A DNA stretch of 47,394 bases from Anaerolineaceae bacterium (GTDB lineage Bacteria; Chloroflexota; Anaerolineae; Promineifilales; Promineifilaceae): contig PABI01000175.1 of NCBI GenBank assembly GCA_002699125.1, forward strand, positions 1-47,394, given 5' to 3'. The notes under the pieces were generated by a model. The model worked only from the letters and a program-made list of their open reading frames with translations, ran no database searches and had not been told where the DNA came from. Numbering within the stretch: position 1 is the first letter of the stretch; every line of letters begins with the position of its first letter. Shown here piece by piece: positions 1-9,600 of the stretch. Position numbers and translations under genes: made by a program.

Positions 1-83
1 CGATCAGAGCTCTGACACGACCTTCGCGGTCTAATGACAATCGATCTACCGTGTCTTTCTCTTTGTACCACACTTTTTAGATA

Positions 84-1211
84 CTAATGACGGGGGGCGA
101 GGGTGCGGTAATGGGTGACAGTGGCTGCGGCCGTTTCCCTCCAGGAAAACTGTGCTGCCTGCAACAATCCCTGTTTTGCCATCCCCTCCCGCTTTTCTTT
201 GTCTTGCAAAAGAGCAATCAGAACTGAAGCAATTTGTTGACTATTTGGGGGATCAAAATAGGCAACGGCTTCTCCGCCGACTTCGGGCAGGCTGGAGGTG
301 TGGGCGCAGGCAACGGCCGTTCCACAAGCCATTGCCTCCAACACCGGTAAGCCAAATCCCTCTGCCAGACTGGGAAAAACAAACAGCATTGCGCCGCTGT
401 AAAGCGCGGGCAGGTCAACATCTGCCACTCGACCAACAAAGCGAATGTGCTGCTCAAGGTTTTGTTGGATAACGGCCGTTTTTACCTCCCCATACCGTTC
501 ATCCCAGGCTCCGGCAATCACCAACAGCGGCGCATCTGGCAGTTTTTTTGTGACCGTAGCCCATGCTTTTACCAACCTTTTCAGATTTTTATGTGGCTTG
601 TTGATGCCCAGGTAAAGCACGTACTGGTCCGGCAAATTCAGTTTTTGGCGCAGGGCAGCCACGGCCGTTTCCGGCTGTGGTTTAAATTTATCATCAGCGG
701 CGAGGGGAACGGCCGTTATTTTGGCCGGATCAAGCGGATAATGGGCCAAGAAATCCCGTCGGGTTGCGGCCGAAATGGCCAGAAAATGATCGCCGGCGTG
801 CAGCGCCAGCCGGGTGGCAAACTTGGTCAGCAGCCGTGCCCGGGGCGACACCAACTGCGGGAACTGCTCCGGGATGAGATCATACAGCGTGAGCAGGGTG
901 GGTACGCCAGGGCGGTAGGGCGTCAGATAATAAGTGCTGTGGTAAACAGTGGCATTCAACTGACGCAGAAGTTGGGGGATTTGCCATTGTTGGGCGAAAG
1001 AGAAGGGAGAAACGGCCGTGGCTACCAGGTCCACATTTGCCTGCTTTTGAGGCAGCTGCCAGCCGGAGGTGGCTTGTGGATTATGCAGCAGCAGCAGGCG
1101 TTCATCCGCAGCCAGCAGCGGCACCAGGTGCATCGCCAGATGGCTGACGTAACGGCCGATTCCTGGAAAATGGTCTGTCGCCGGGCGCGCATCCAAAACA
1201 AAGCGTTTCAT
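84..1211 (-). CDS. GT4-family glycosyltransferase (last gene of the glycan operon)
   Basis: This 375-aa protein is a retaining GT-B glycosyltransferase of family GT4. It should transfer a sugar from an activated donor to a growing surface glycan at the cytoplasmic membrane. The N-terminus has the DAR...GIGRY signature of mannosyl/rhamnosyl-type GT4 enzymes. The donor-binding half has the family's E-x7-E motif within EGFGLPVLEAMACGT (about residue 285 on), followed by SLPEVGG. Length is normal for the family. The ATG at 1211 overlaps the stop of the upstream GT4 gene by 4 bases, so the two are translationally coupled. It carries six ACGGCCGT copies. Donor and acceptor cannot be read from sequence. 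Bases 1-83 downstream show nothing recognisable. Confidence 0.9.
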   Translation of the reverse strand: MKRFVLDARPATDHFPGIGRYVSHLAMHLVPLLAADERLLLLHNPQATSGWQLPQKQANVDLVATAVSPFSFAQQWQIPQLLRQLNATVYHSTYYLTPYRPGVPTLLTLYDLIPEQFPQLVSPRARLLTKFATRLALHAGDHFLAISAATRRDFLAHYPLDPAKITAVPLAADDKFKPQPETAVAALRQKLNLPDQYVLYLGINKPHKNLKRLVKAWATVTKKLPDAPLLVIAGAWDERYGEVKTAVIQQNLEQHIRFVGRVADVDLPALYSGAMLFVFPSLAEGFGLPVLEAMACGTAVACAHTSSLPEVGGEAVAYFDPPNSQQIASVLIALLQDKEKREGMAKQGLLQAAQFSWRETAAATVTHYRTLAPRH

Positions 1212-2371
1212 TTTTCCTCCAGCACGTTTTGTAACACGGCGGCTACTTTAACGGCCGTTTGCTGAATAGTGAAATAGTTTTGCACACGCTGCTTGCCGGC
1301 CTGCCCATACTGCTTGCGCCCCTCTGGCGAGTGCAACAAAGTGATGACTGCCTGGGCCAGGGCGGCACCATTTCCTGGTGGAACAAGCAGGCCAGTTTCT
1401 TCATGAACCACAATTTCTGGCAGGGCGCCATGGGCAAAAGCAGCGATTGGCTTGCCTGCGGCCATCGCTTCAATGTTAACCAGACCAAAGGGTTCTGGCT
1501 CACCAGGATGAACAAAGATATCCAGCGCCGCCAAAGCTGGCCGAACATCGGCCAGGTGGTCGGTAAAATGCAGGCAGTGTGTTAGTTTTTTTTCTTGGGC
1601 AAGTTGCTTAAGTTTTTGCGGATAGGCATCTTCAACGGCAAAGGGAGAACCCCCAACGATGACAAAATGTGTCTCCGGCTGAATGGCAGCCACGGCGGCG
1701 GCCATCTCGATGAAGCGTTCTTGTCCTTTCCACGGCCGTAATCGGCCAACCATCCCGACCAACGGCGCATCGAATGGAATGTTGAATCGGTTACGGAAAT
1801 CGGCAGCGTTTTGCGCTGTCTGAAAGCGGACCAAATCAATACCGTTATGGACGATAGTAATTTTTTTGGCGCAGGGCAGGTGCCGTGCTGTTGCGGCTGA
1901 ATTGGTGATGATATGAGCGGCGGCCCGACACAAGACTTTCTTGAGGGCCCAATCTAGCTGATGATAGCGAGGTTCATTTTCAGATAGCCAGAAGTCGCGC
2001 ATGTGCCAGATGAACGGCCGTTGCCCAATTTTGGCTGCCAACGCAGCATAAATAGCACCTCTGACCGTGTTGGCGTAGAAAGCAGCAGCGTCAATCTGCT
2101 TCGCCACCTGCACCAGTTGCCGGGCATGGTGCAGCCAATCCTTTGGGAAGTGCACGGAGCGCCGCAGTCGGGGCAGGGTCACTGGATGCCAGGGGATGCC
2201 GTGCTGCCGTGCCTGCTCTGCCAGGACGCCAGCGGGACAGGCAAGATGAGGCTGCCATTCAGCGACGTCTAAATGGGACAAAAGGAGCAGCAGGCTGTGT
2301 TCAGCGCCACCTAAAACATTGCTGTGATCTACGTATAGAATTACGTGTTTGTGACTGCTTTTTTTATCCAT
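1208..2371 (-). CDS. GT4-family glycosyltransferase
   Basis: This 387-aa GT-B enzyme is a second GT4 glycosyltransferase, probably adding another residue of the same glycan. An N-terminal segment with GGAEHSLLLLL is typical of the acceptor domain of GT4 enzymes. The donor-site motif EPFGLVNIEAMAAGKP, followed by ALPEIV and TGLLVPPG, is near residues 300-345. The open frame extends upstream to a TTG at 2434, but I place the start at the ATG at 2371, because the conserved fold begins right after it and the upstream part would overlap the GT2 gene by about 94 bases. With this start the overlap is 31 bases. No clear Shine-Dalgarno is visible, so translation probably depends on coupling. Confidence 0.85.
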   Translation of the reverse strand: MDKKSSHKHVILYVDHSNVLGGAEHSLLLLLSHLDVAEWQPHLACPAGVLAEQARQHGIPWHPVTLPRLRRSVHFPKDWLHHARQLVQVAKQIDAAAFYANTVRGAIYAALAAKIGQRPFIWHMRDFWLSENEPRYHQLDWALKKVLCRAAAHIITNSAATARHLPCAKKITIVHNGIDLVRFQTAQNAADFRNRFNIPFDAPLVGMVGRLRPWKGQERFIEMAAAVAAIQPETHFVIVGGSPFAVEDAYPQKLKQLAQEKKLTHCLHFTDHLADVRPALAALDIFVHPGEPEPFGLVNIEAMAAGKPIAAFAHGALPEIVVHEETGLLVPPGNGAALAQAVITLLHSPEGRKQYGQAGKQRVQNYFTIQQTAVKVAAVLQNVLEEK

Positions 2372-3300
2372 TTGTATAGCGAAATATTTAATGATATTTT
2401 GATGGTTGCCCAATGTTCCTTTGCCTGATGACAAAATGATTTCCAGCCAAGCAGGCAGAAAATGCCAGCAATACCTGCCCGGAGCAAAGACCCAATAATT
2501 TGGGCTATCACAAACAAGGGCAGTTGCCTTAGCCCAAAATGCTTGGCGAAAAAGTAATAATTAGAGCGCACTACGTGAGCATATCTGTAAAAATTGAACG
2601 CTTTGTCTGCGCTGGCGCTTTTGTGATGAGTAATTGTTGCTTGGGGCACAAACTCAATTGCCCAGCCAGCGAGTTGTGCCCGATAGCACCAGTCGAGTTC
2701 TTCCCCATACATGAAAATTGAATCATCCATGCCCCCAATGTCATCAATGAGTTCTTGTCGTACAAACATGGCTGCACCCATTACCCAATCAATGGCCATG
2801 GGCTCTTTGATTTGTTTAGCCCGTTTTTGTCCCCAAAGTCGGTAACGCCATACGTCTGTAAAGAAGAGGTTTCGCGCCCATTCTCGCCATAAGGTTGGGA
2901 ATTGATGGACGGAGAGGATTGCTTCTCCATTGGGTGAAACTTGCGCGGGAGCCGAAATACCTATTTTGCTTTTTTTACTGTGGTAATCGTAAAGGTTGGC
3001 AATAGTATCTTCTAAAACGAGAATATCGCTGTTTAGTATGAAGTAAAAACGGGCAGATATGGCTTGTAGCCCTTGGTTTATCGCTTTGGGATAACCAACA
3101 TTTTCCTGGTTTTGAATAAGCTGAACTGTGGGGAAAAATCTTTGCACCATTGCACTGCTGCCATCATCTGAGTTGTTGTCGATAACGATGATTTCATGAG
3201 GCAACTTGGTGTGCTGGATAATTGATTGAAGGCAAGCTTGTAGTAAATCGACTGTATTATAATTCACAATAATGAAGGCGATTTCGGTTCGTTTTTTCAA
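2341..3300 (-). CDS. GT2-family glycosyltransferase (rhamnosyltransferase-like)
   Basis: This 319-aa protein has a GT-A fold of family GT2. The N-terminal nucleotide-binding strand reads IAFIIVNYNT, with IDNNSDDGS after it. The metal-binding DXD equivalent is NSD in ILNSDILV (about residue 90-100). MYGEELDWCYRAQLAGW near residue 195-212 is the ED-type catalytic/acceptor segment seen in WbbL-like enzymes. A hydrophobic C-terminal stretch suggests membrane association. The start is a TTG whose bases overlap the upstream TGA (TTGA, 4 bases); no in-frame ATG lies before the conserved domain, so the TTG is favoured. The gene lies in a stretch (2022-5135) without any ACGGCCGT, unlike its neighbours. 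Confidence 0.88.
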   Translation of the reverse strand: MKKRTEIAFIIVNYNTVDLLQACLQSIIQHTKLPHEIIVIDNNSDDGSSAMVQRFFPTVQLIQNQENVGYPKAINQGLQAISARFYFILNSDILVLEDTIANLYDYHSKKSKIGISAPAQVSPNGEAILSVHQFPTLWREWARNLFFTDVWRYRLWGQKRAKQIKEPMAIDWVMGAAMFVRQELIDDIGGMDDSIFMYGEELDWCYRAQLAGWAIEFVPQATITHHKSASADKAFNFYRYAHVVRSNYYFFAKHFGLRQLPLFVIAQIIGSLLRAGIAGIFCLLGWKSFCHQAKEHWATIKISLNISLYKWIKKAVTNT

Positions 3301-5000
3301 TTCAGGTATCCCAAATCGCGCAGCTGTTTTTCTATTTGTGCTGCCTCTTCTTCAGTGAATTCTTCCGATTGCCTGGCCTGATATTGGCTTGAATCATATT
3401 TAATTTCGCGTTGGCGAACTGCCGAATCGGGGGTGAATAGGTCCAGGCAAACCTGACCGTCCATCGCTTCTGGTATTGCCAGGCCCAGCAGATGTAACAC
3501 GGTTGGGGCAATGTCTATCAGATTTGCGTCAATGTTTTGGCCGGGTGCCATATCTGGGCCAGCGGCGATGAGAATGCCTTCTGGAGTATGGTTACCGCTA
3601 CGTAGGGGGGCGTGGTCAAATAAATACCCCTTTCCCAATTCTGCCATAACTTCGGTATGGAAGTCATCCATGTTGATAATGAGTTCCGGTGCTCCCGCCA
3701 GGAATGGGCCGCTGTAAACGGCTTCTTTACGATGGATTTGTACTGAAATAGGTTCACCGGTTATTGGGTCTTTTATTTGTCGAAGCTTTTGTTCAATTTC
3801 TGTTAAAAGCTTAACAGCGGTCTCACCTTGAGGAACAATACCTTGAGGATCGCGGCCAACAAGGTTTAAGTATAGGCTGCTTTCATCTGGACTGTAGGCA
3901 CGTGTCCGGGTCCAATCCACTGGCAGATGATTGAGCCGAACCAGCCCTTCTTGCATGGCCTGTACGTAGGCGTCACGAGCCAGGTTAGAAAGCGCTCTTT
4001 TTTTAAAGGGATCGGCTATTTTGCGGAACAATGCCGATCTTTGGTTAAGCCAAAACAAGGGGGCACTTAATTTACCTAGCCACTTGTGCAAGCTGCTGGC
4101 TTGCCCTATCTGTCTGCCTTCTTTTAGCACAAGATATCCTTCTTGGCGCAGCCATTCATTGATATAAAAGGTGCGGTAAATTGGCCCAAAGCCGTGATCA
4201 GATACTATGAAGACCCAGTCATCTTCCCGCAGCAGGTTTAGTAGACGGCCGATTTGATTATCACTGGCTTCATAAACCTGTTGTAGGGCGGTGCCATGCT
4301 GTTTGGCCAGTACCGGATCATGCTGAGGATGATCTGAATCCATGTGTCGCCAAAATTGATGGCTGGCTCTGTCTAAAGGGCTTAGAACAACAACGGCCAC
4401 CTGCCAAGCCTCTCTTTGCAGTAAATGACAGGCGGTATCGCCATGCATTTTTAGAATACGCAGACGCTCAGCGAGCATTTCGGTATCATTATCTAGCTGG
4501 ATGCTTTTGGGGCTTACGAGTTCAAATGGCCGTTGCAAAAAGCTGTCAATTTCACGACTCAGCACAGCTGGGTAAGTAAAAACTAAATTGCCTCGATTTA
4601 ATGGGCCTGGCCAGCCAGAAACCATAAATCCTTGAATGGGTCGCGGCGGGTAGGTGCCTGGCAAATGGATAATGCCTGTGTTGAGTTCTTGTTGATTAAG
4701 CCAATGCCAGAAAGGTGGTGCCTGGCAAAAGGAAAAATTAGCAAACGTGTAATCATACGTGCTCGGACGGCGTTGGCTAAAGCCAAATACCCCTAGCTTG
4801 GCCGGATTCATCCCCGTGGCAAAACAGTACCAGGCCGGAATTGAGCGCGGCGGCACTACGCTAGTCAATACGCCAGTGCTGCCTTCCTGCATGAGGCGTG
4901 AAAGGTTGGGCAACGTGTCTTGCCACTTTCGTACCAGGTCTGGCGATGCGCCATCCAGGCCAATGATTAACACTCTGCCATTTTTGCTTGAATTGTCCAT
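3297..5000 (-). CDS. Alkaline-phosphatase-superfamily phosphodiesterase/nucleotide-pyrophosphatase-like protein
   Basis: This 567-aa protein belongs to the type I phosphodiesterase/nucleotide pyrophosphatase branch of the alkaline phosphatase superfamily. Metal-ligand motifs appear in family order: LIIGLDGASPD near residue 12-22; a nucleophile region with Ser in RSIPAW and TGMNPAKLGVFGF; VSDHGFGP near residue 270; and a late His in RSGNHTPEG. There is no obvious signal peptide or membrane helix, so a cytoplasmic site is likely. Such enzymes occur in surface-glycan clusters, where removal or transfer of phosphoryl or nucleotide groups is suspected; the substrate here is unknown. The ATG lies 2 bases after the flippase stop and the TGA overlaps the GT2 TTG. 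Confidence 0.85.
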   Translation of the reverse strand: MDNSSKNGRVLIIGLDGASPDLVRKWQDTLPNLSRLMQEGSTGVLTSVVPPRSIPAWYCFATGMNPAKLGVFGFSQRRPSTYDYTFANFSFCQAPPFWHWLNQQELNTGIIHLPGTYPPRPIQGFMVSGWPGPLNRGNLVFTYPAVLSREIDSFLQRPFELVSPKSIQLDNDTEMLAERLRILKMHGDTACHLLQREAWQVAVVVLSPLDRASHQFWRHMDSDHPQHDPVLAKQHGTALQQVYEASDNQIGRLLNLLREDDWVFIVSDHGFGPIYRTFYINEWLRQEGYLVLKEGRQIGQASSLHKWLGKLSAPLFWLNQRSALFRKIADPFKKRALSNLARDAYVQAMQEGLVRLNHLPVDWTRTRAYSPDESSLYLNLVGRDPQGIVPQGETAVKLLTEIEQKLRQIKDPITGEPISVQIHRKEAVYSGPFLAGAPELIINMDDFHTEVMAELGKGYLFDHAPLRSGNHTPEGILIAAGPDMAPGQNIDANLIDIAPTVLHLLGLAIPEAMDGQVCLDLFTPDSAVRQREIKYDSSQYQARQSEEFTEEEAAQIEKQLRDLGYLN

Positions 5001-5002
5001 GC

Positions 5003-6499
5003 CTATTTGCTTCCAGATTGCTTACACAATAGCTGTTTGACCATTTCGCCGCTTTTTTGCAGCTGTTCACGTTCAAAAATGAGCAAGATTATGGTGTAGA
5101 TAACGCTAATGATGAGTCCTTTTTGTGCCAGGGTTACGGCCGTATGCATCTCAGGCAGCAGAGAAATTATCCACATAGAGCTCAACAACGCTGCGATAAG
5201 GGCCAGAATCGGAATAAAAACCATTTGGCGTAGTGAAAAATCAACGAAATGGCGCAGTTGCGGCACAATAAAAATAAACCCCAACGCTAACATCAAATCT
5301 GCTGCCACAGCCACTCCCTCAATGCTAAAGAAACGGCTAGCTATGATAACGAGTGGCATAAAAAAAATCATCTGCCAAGTTTGTATTTTAGCCAAAGTTT
5401 TAGTTTGGCCATTGGCCAAGACCAGTTGAGAAGAAAGCGTTAGTAGCGGATCGAGCAGCGTGTAAATCAACATCAATTGGAATGTTAGCTGCATCGGCAG
5501 CCATTTCTCACCTAAAAAAAGCCGAACAAATTCAGGCGTGACAAAAACAAAAGCGCCAGCTACCAAGAATCCAACCCGCACCAGCAGGCTAGCCGAGCGA
5601 AAAAAAGCGCGTGACAGTCGCCGGCGATCATGTTGCAGGCGGGCAAATGCAGGAAAAAAGACGCTGTTAATTGGCTCAGCTACAACGGCACGGGGATATT
5701 GAGCAAATTCGTATGCTTTGGCATAAAAACCCAGGCTGACACTGCCTAAAAAAGTGCCAACCCAGAAATCGTCAAACGTGTCTAGCAAGACAGCGATATT
5801 TTTGGAAACAAAATGGTATTTTCCAAACTGAAAATACCATTTAATGATATCCCATCGGGTCTTTAGGGATAATTTCCAGGGTCGGCGAATGAACCATAGC
5901 CCGGCTAGTTCCACAATAAAGAAACAAAAATCCTGGGCGACCAAGCTCCATACCCCCGCGCCGCTCCAGGCAAGCCAGCCGGTCAGGAAGAGTGCCAGCA
6001 AAGAGCCACTCACCCTAAGCACAGCCAGCCGCCGAAATTGCAGTTGCTTGGTTAGAATAGTTTTGGGAGTATCATTGAAGGCCATAATGAGTCGAACAAC
6101 CGTAATTACAATCACTACCTGTGCCAATAGCTGTTCCTCTGGGTAAAAGTGGCGCAGCAGTGGTGCAATAGCCAGGGCCAATCCAATCACCACAATAGCC
6201 GATCCCAAGCGCAGAATGAAGTGAGCAGCGACTTCAGCCTGCGTTTGGTCTTGTTTGTGGATAAATGCGGCCGTAAAACCAAACATTTGCACCCGCTCAA
6301 GCAGCCGCACAAAAAAGAAAGCCAAGGCAAACAAACCAAAATCCTCGGGGAAAAGCAGCCGGGCTAAAATGACAGATCGGGTAAACCCGATCACTAAAGT
6401 CATGGCGGAGGCGGCGATGGTGTAGGTAGAACCAACGGCCGTCTGCCGAGCCACGGAATTATTTGCTGGCTGAAGGGAAGGGGGCGGAATATTGACCAT
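5003..6499 (-). CDS. Polysaccharide flippase (Wzx/MOP superfamily)
   Basis: This 498-aa protein is a multi-pass membrane protein of the MOP flippase superfamily (polysaccharide biosynthesis branch). It should move lipid-linked glycan units across the cytoplasmic membrane. The start of the domain shows the typical segment with VIGFTRSVILARLLFPEDFG (about residues 37-56), and about 12-14 hydrophobic helices follow. It is the first gene of the minus-strand operon and lies 2 bases before the phosphatase-like gene. The ATG at 6499 precedes a hydrophilic N-terminal tail of about 18 residues. One ACGGCCGT lies near its start (6435) and one near its end (5136). Confidence 0.9.
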   Translation of the reverse strand: MVNIPPPSLQPANNSVARQTAVGSTYTIAASAMTLVIGFTRSVILARLLFPEDFGLFALAFFFVRLLERVQMFGFTAAFIHKQDQTQAEVAAHFILRLGSAIVVIGLALAIAPLLRHFYPEEQLLAQVVIVITVVRLIMAFNDTPKTILTKQLQFRRLAVLRVSGSLLALFLTGWLAWSGAGVWSLVAQDFCFFIVELAGLWFIRRPWKLSLKTRWDIIKWYFQFGKYHFVSKNIAVLLDTFDDFWVGTFLGSVSLGFYAKAYEFAQYPRAVVAEPINSVFFPAFARLQHDRRRLSRAFFRSASLLVRVGFLVAGAFVFVTPEFVRLFLGEKWLPMQLTFQLMLIYTLLDPLLTLSSQLVLANGQTKTLAKIQTWQMIFFMPLVIIASRFFSIEGVAVAADLMLALGFIFIVPQLRHFVDFSLRQMVFIPILALIAALLSSMWIISLLPEMHTAVTLAQKGLIISVIYTIILLIFEREQLQKSGEMVKQLLCKQSGSK

Positions 6500-6657
6500 T
6501 GCTTTAGTTTATCCTATCCAGGCGGCGTCATAAAGCTTGTAATAAATACCGGATAAAGTCAGAAATAGCCCAGGGTAAACATACCATTGGAAAAGAGCCT
6601 AGATATGGAGGAAGAAGTAGTTGTATGCCCGTGCATTCCTTATAATTCACCGAAGCC
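6500..6657. promoter_or_regulatory. Divergent intergenic region with a perfect -10 box for the sAC-like gene
   Basis: This 158-bp gap separates the leftward glycan operon from the rightward cyclase gene, so it should hold both promoters. On the plus strand TATAAT at 6641-6646 is a perfect -10 box with no convincing -35. It would start transcripts about 5 bases before the ATG at 6658, close to leaderless. A short open frame of 18 codons (6605-6661) ends with a TGA that overlaps the cyclase ATG. It could be a coupled leader peptide if a promoter lies further upstream, but it may be chance. No clear promoter for the leftward operon could be picked out. Confidence 0.4.
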
Positions 6658-9600
6658 ATGAGTTTATCATCACCTCCCCACTCTTCCATTGAAGGCACCA
6701 CTGGTCAATTGCGGACGTTGGCTCAGCGACTGGCTGCCTATATCCCTGTCACCCTATCACGAAAAATTTTGCAAGATGAGCAGTTAGCGCCGGGCCAATC
6801 TGAGCGCGTAAGGGCGGCCACAATGTTTGCCGACATGTCGGGGTTTACGCCCATGGCCGAAGCGCTGGCGATAAATGGAGCCCGGGGTACAGAAGCACTC
6901 AGCCGGGCGCTGCTCATGACCTTCACCTCCCTGATCAACGCCATTCATGATGCCGGTGGGGCTGTCAGCCATTTTCACGGCGACGCGATGATGATCTACT
7001 TCCCTGATACAGATGGCCGGGCTGCGTCACGGGCACTGGCTTCAGCACAGTTTATGCAGCGCCTGATGCAGACAAACTTTGCCGAGGTCAACATGATGCA
7101 GGCCAAAGCAGAAAACAGCTTTACCCTTTCCATCAAAATCGGGGTAGGGTATGGTGACTGCCTGGAAATGCTTGTAGGCGATGTTGAGAATATGGAGTTT
7201 GTGTTGGCCGGTACGGCCGTAGACGAGGCTGTCGACGCTCAGATGCAAGCGGCTGCCGGGCAGGTCGTTGCCAGCCAGGCGGTGCTAAAAGCCGCCGCCC
7301 TGCCTGCCGCAGAGCCGTTTCGCCTGGTAGATGAACTGCCACCCGTGCCGAACGCCCAGGAAGGTCTCTTCTGGGAAGCATACGAACAACCCGCTCTCAT
7401 TCGCTTGATAACGGCCGTTCCCGCTTTCATCCCGCCTTCACTCTTTGAACGACTTCAGGACCGCAACAGCCAATCTATCTCCGAACACCGCTCTGTGACC
7501 TCTATGTTTGTCCAGTTCGACGGCATCAACTTTGATGACGATTCGGCGGGGGAGCAGCTGCAAGCTTATTACCAATGGGCCTGGCAAATGGTGCAGCGCT
7601 ATGGTGGTCCCAACAGCCGGGTGAACCGGATTTTGATGGGGGATAAGGGTAATCAGCTCCATATTTTGTTTGGCGCGCCTGTCGCCCCGGATGCGCCAGA
7701 GCAGGCACTGCGCTGTGCTCTGGCCATGCAGCAGCAGCGGCCAGACTTTATTCGCTGCCAGCGCATCGGTCTGACCGCCGGTCGGGTTTTTGCCGGGGCC
7801 GTGGGCTCGTTAAACCGGCGCGAGTACACGGTGGTGGGACGCATGGTCAACTTGTCGGCCCGGTTGACCCAAATTTGCCCGCCAGACGGCATTTTGATTG
7901 ATGCCGAAACGGCCGTTCGCGTGCAGCCACACATTATCGCCAAGCCGCTGCCGCCAATGGAGTTGAAGGGGCATCGTGAGCCGGTTTCTATTTTTCAGGT
8001 GCTGGCCGAGCAAACGGCCGTCACCCAGGCACAGGCCCGTTTTCAGCAGTGGCAGCAGCCGCCTGCCGGACGGGACCAGGAGCTTGAGCAGCTGTTTGCG
8101 CGCATGACGGCGGCGCTGGCCGGCGCTGGTGGTTTGGTTGCCATTCACGGTTCTTACGGCAGCGGGCAGATGCCCTTTTTGGCTGCTGGCGTGCGGCATT
8201 GGCTGGAGGCTGGTGGGCATGCTCTGGTCGGTGTGTGCCAGCAGCACACTTCCGACGTGCCGTATGCTCCCTGGGTTTCAGTCTGGCGCGATTTTTTTGA
8301 GCTGAGTCCAGAAATGCGGCTTGTTGATCAGGTAGATCAGGTGAATGACCGCATTGCGGAGCTGACGCCTGATGTGGCGAATGGGTTAAGCTTATGGCGC
8401 GAGCTGCTTGGCGCGCCGCTGCGCTCAACGGCTTTGCTGGTTGATTTACCGGCAGTGGTGCGGCAGATGCGGCTGTTTAAGCTGGTGCAAAAAAGCGTGA
8501 CGGCGGCGGTGGCGGAACGGCCGTATCTCATTGTGCTTGAGGATATTCATCTGGCTGACCCCGCCTCGTTGGACCTGCTGGATGCGCTGGCGCAGCACAG
8601 CCAAAATTTGCCGCTGCTGCTTCTGGTGACTTACCGTTCCGGGAATGATTTTAATTTTAACAGCTTTGCGCGCGCCGCCAGCAGCCAGATTGTGCTCAAT
8701 GACTTTACACCACAGCAAGCGCGTCACCTGATTCTGGAGCGGCTGGGCACAGATGAACTGCCGCTGGTGGTAGAGCAGCGATTGGGACTGCGTGACCGGC
8801 AGGGGCGCGAGTCGGCGGTGAATCCGCTCTTTCTGGAAGAAACGCTCCAGCTGATGCTGTCGCTGGATGTTGTGGCGGTGGACCCGAATAAATATGGCAA
8901 CGGCCGTTTGCGCATCGATGAGGCCCGGCTGGCCCAAATGCAAGTGTCAGACACCATCTATACACTGCTTTTGGCGCGCCTGGATCAGCTGCCTGCAGCG
9001 GAACGAGGCTTGCTGCAATTTGCTTCGGTGATTGGGCGGGAATTTGATCTGGCTACGCTGGTCGCCATTTCTCCCGGGATGAATCGGGAAGTGGCCATTG
9101 AGCTGTTGGAGGCGTTGGCGCAGGCCGATTTGGTGCAGCAGTTAACTGGCGGCATGGTGCCGACCTATCTATTTCAGCACAATCTGGTGCACCAGGTAGT
9201 GTACCAAAGTTTGACCTATGCCCGGCGGCAGACGCTGCACGCCAATATCGCTGAGCTGATTATTCGTGATTCTGGCGAGCTGCTGCCCACGCAATATCCG
9301 ATTCTGGCTTATCACTTCAGCCAGACGGATCAGCATCGGGATGGCCTGAAATATGCCCTGCTGGCTGCTGAAGACGCGGCGGCAGCTTACAACTATCGCG
9401 GGGCGGCCGAATTTTATAAGCAAGCAGCCCATCATTTGGATTCTTTGGGCGATAAGACACGGTGGGAAACGGCCGTTGCCATTGCTATGGCCCGCAGCAA
9501 GCTGTTGCTGCGCCTGGGGCAGTTTGCTCAGGCGTGGGAGTTGGCCGTGCTGGCTTTGGACCTTTGTCAGAATCAGAGAGATGGTCGAGTTAAAATGTTG

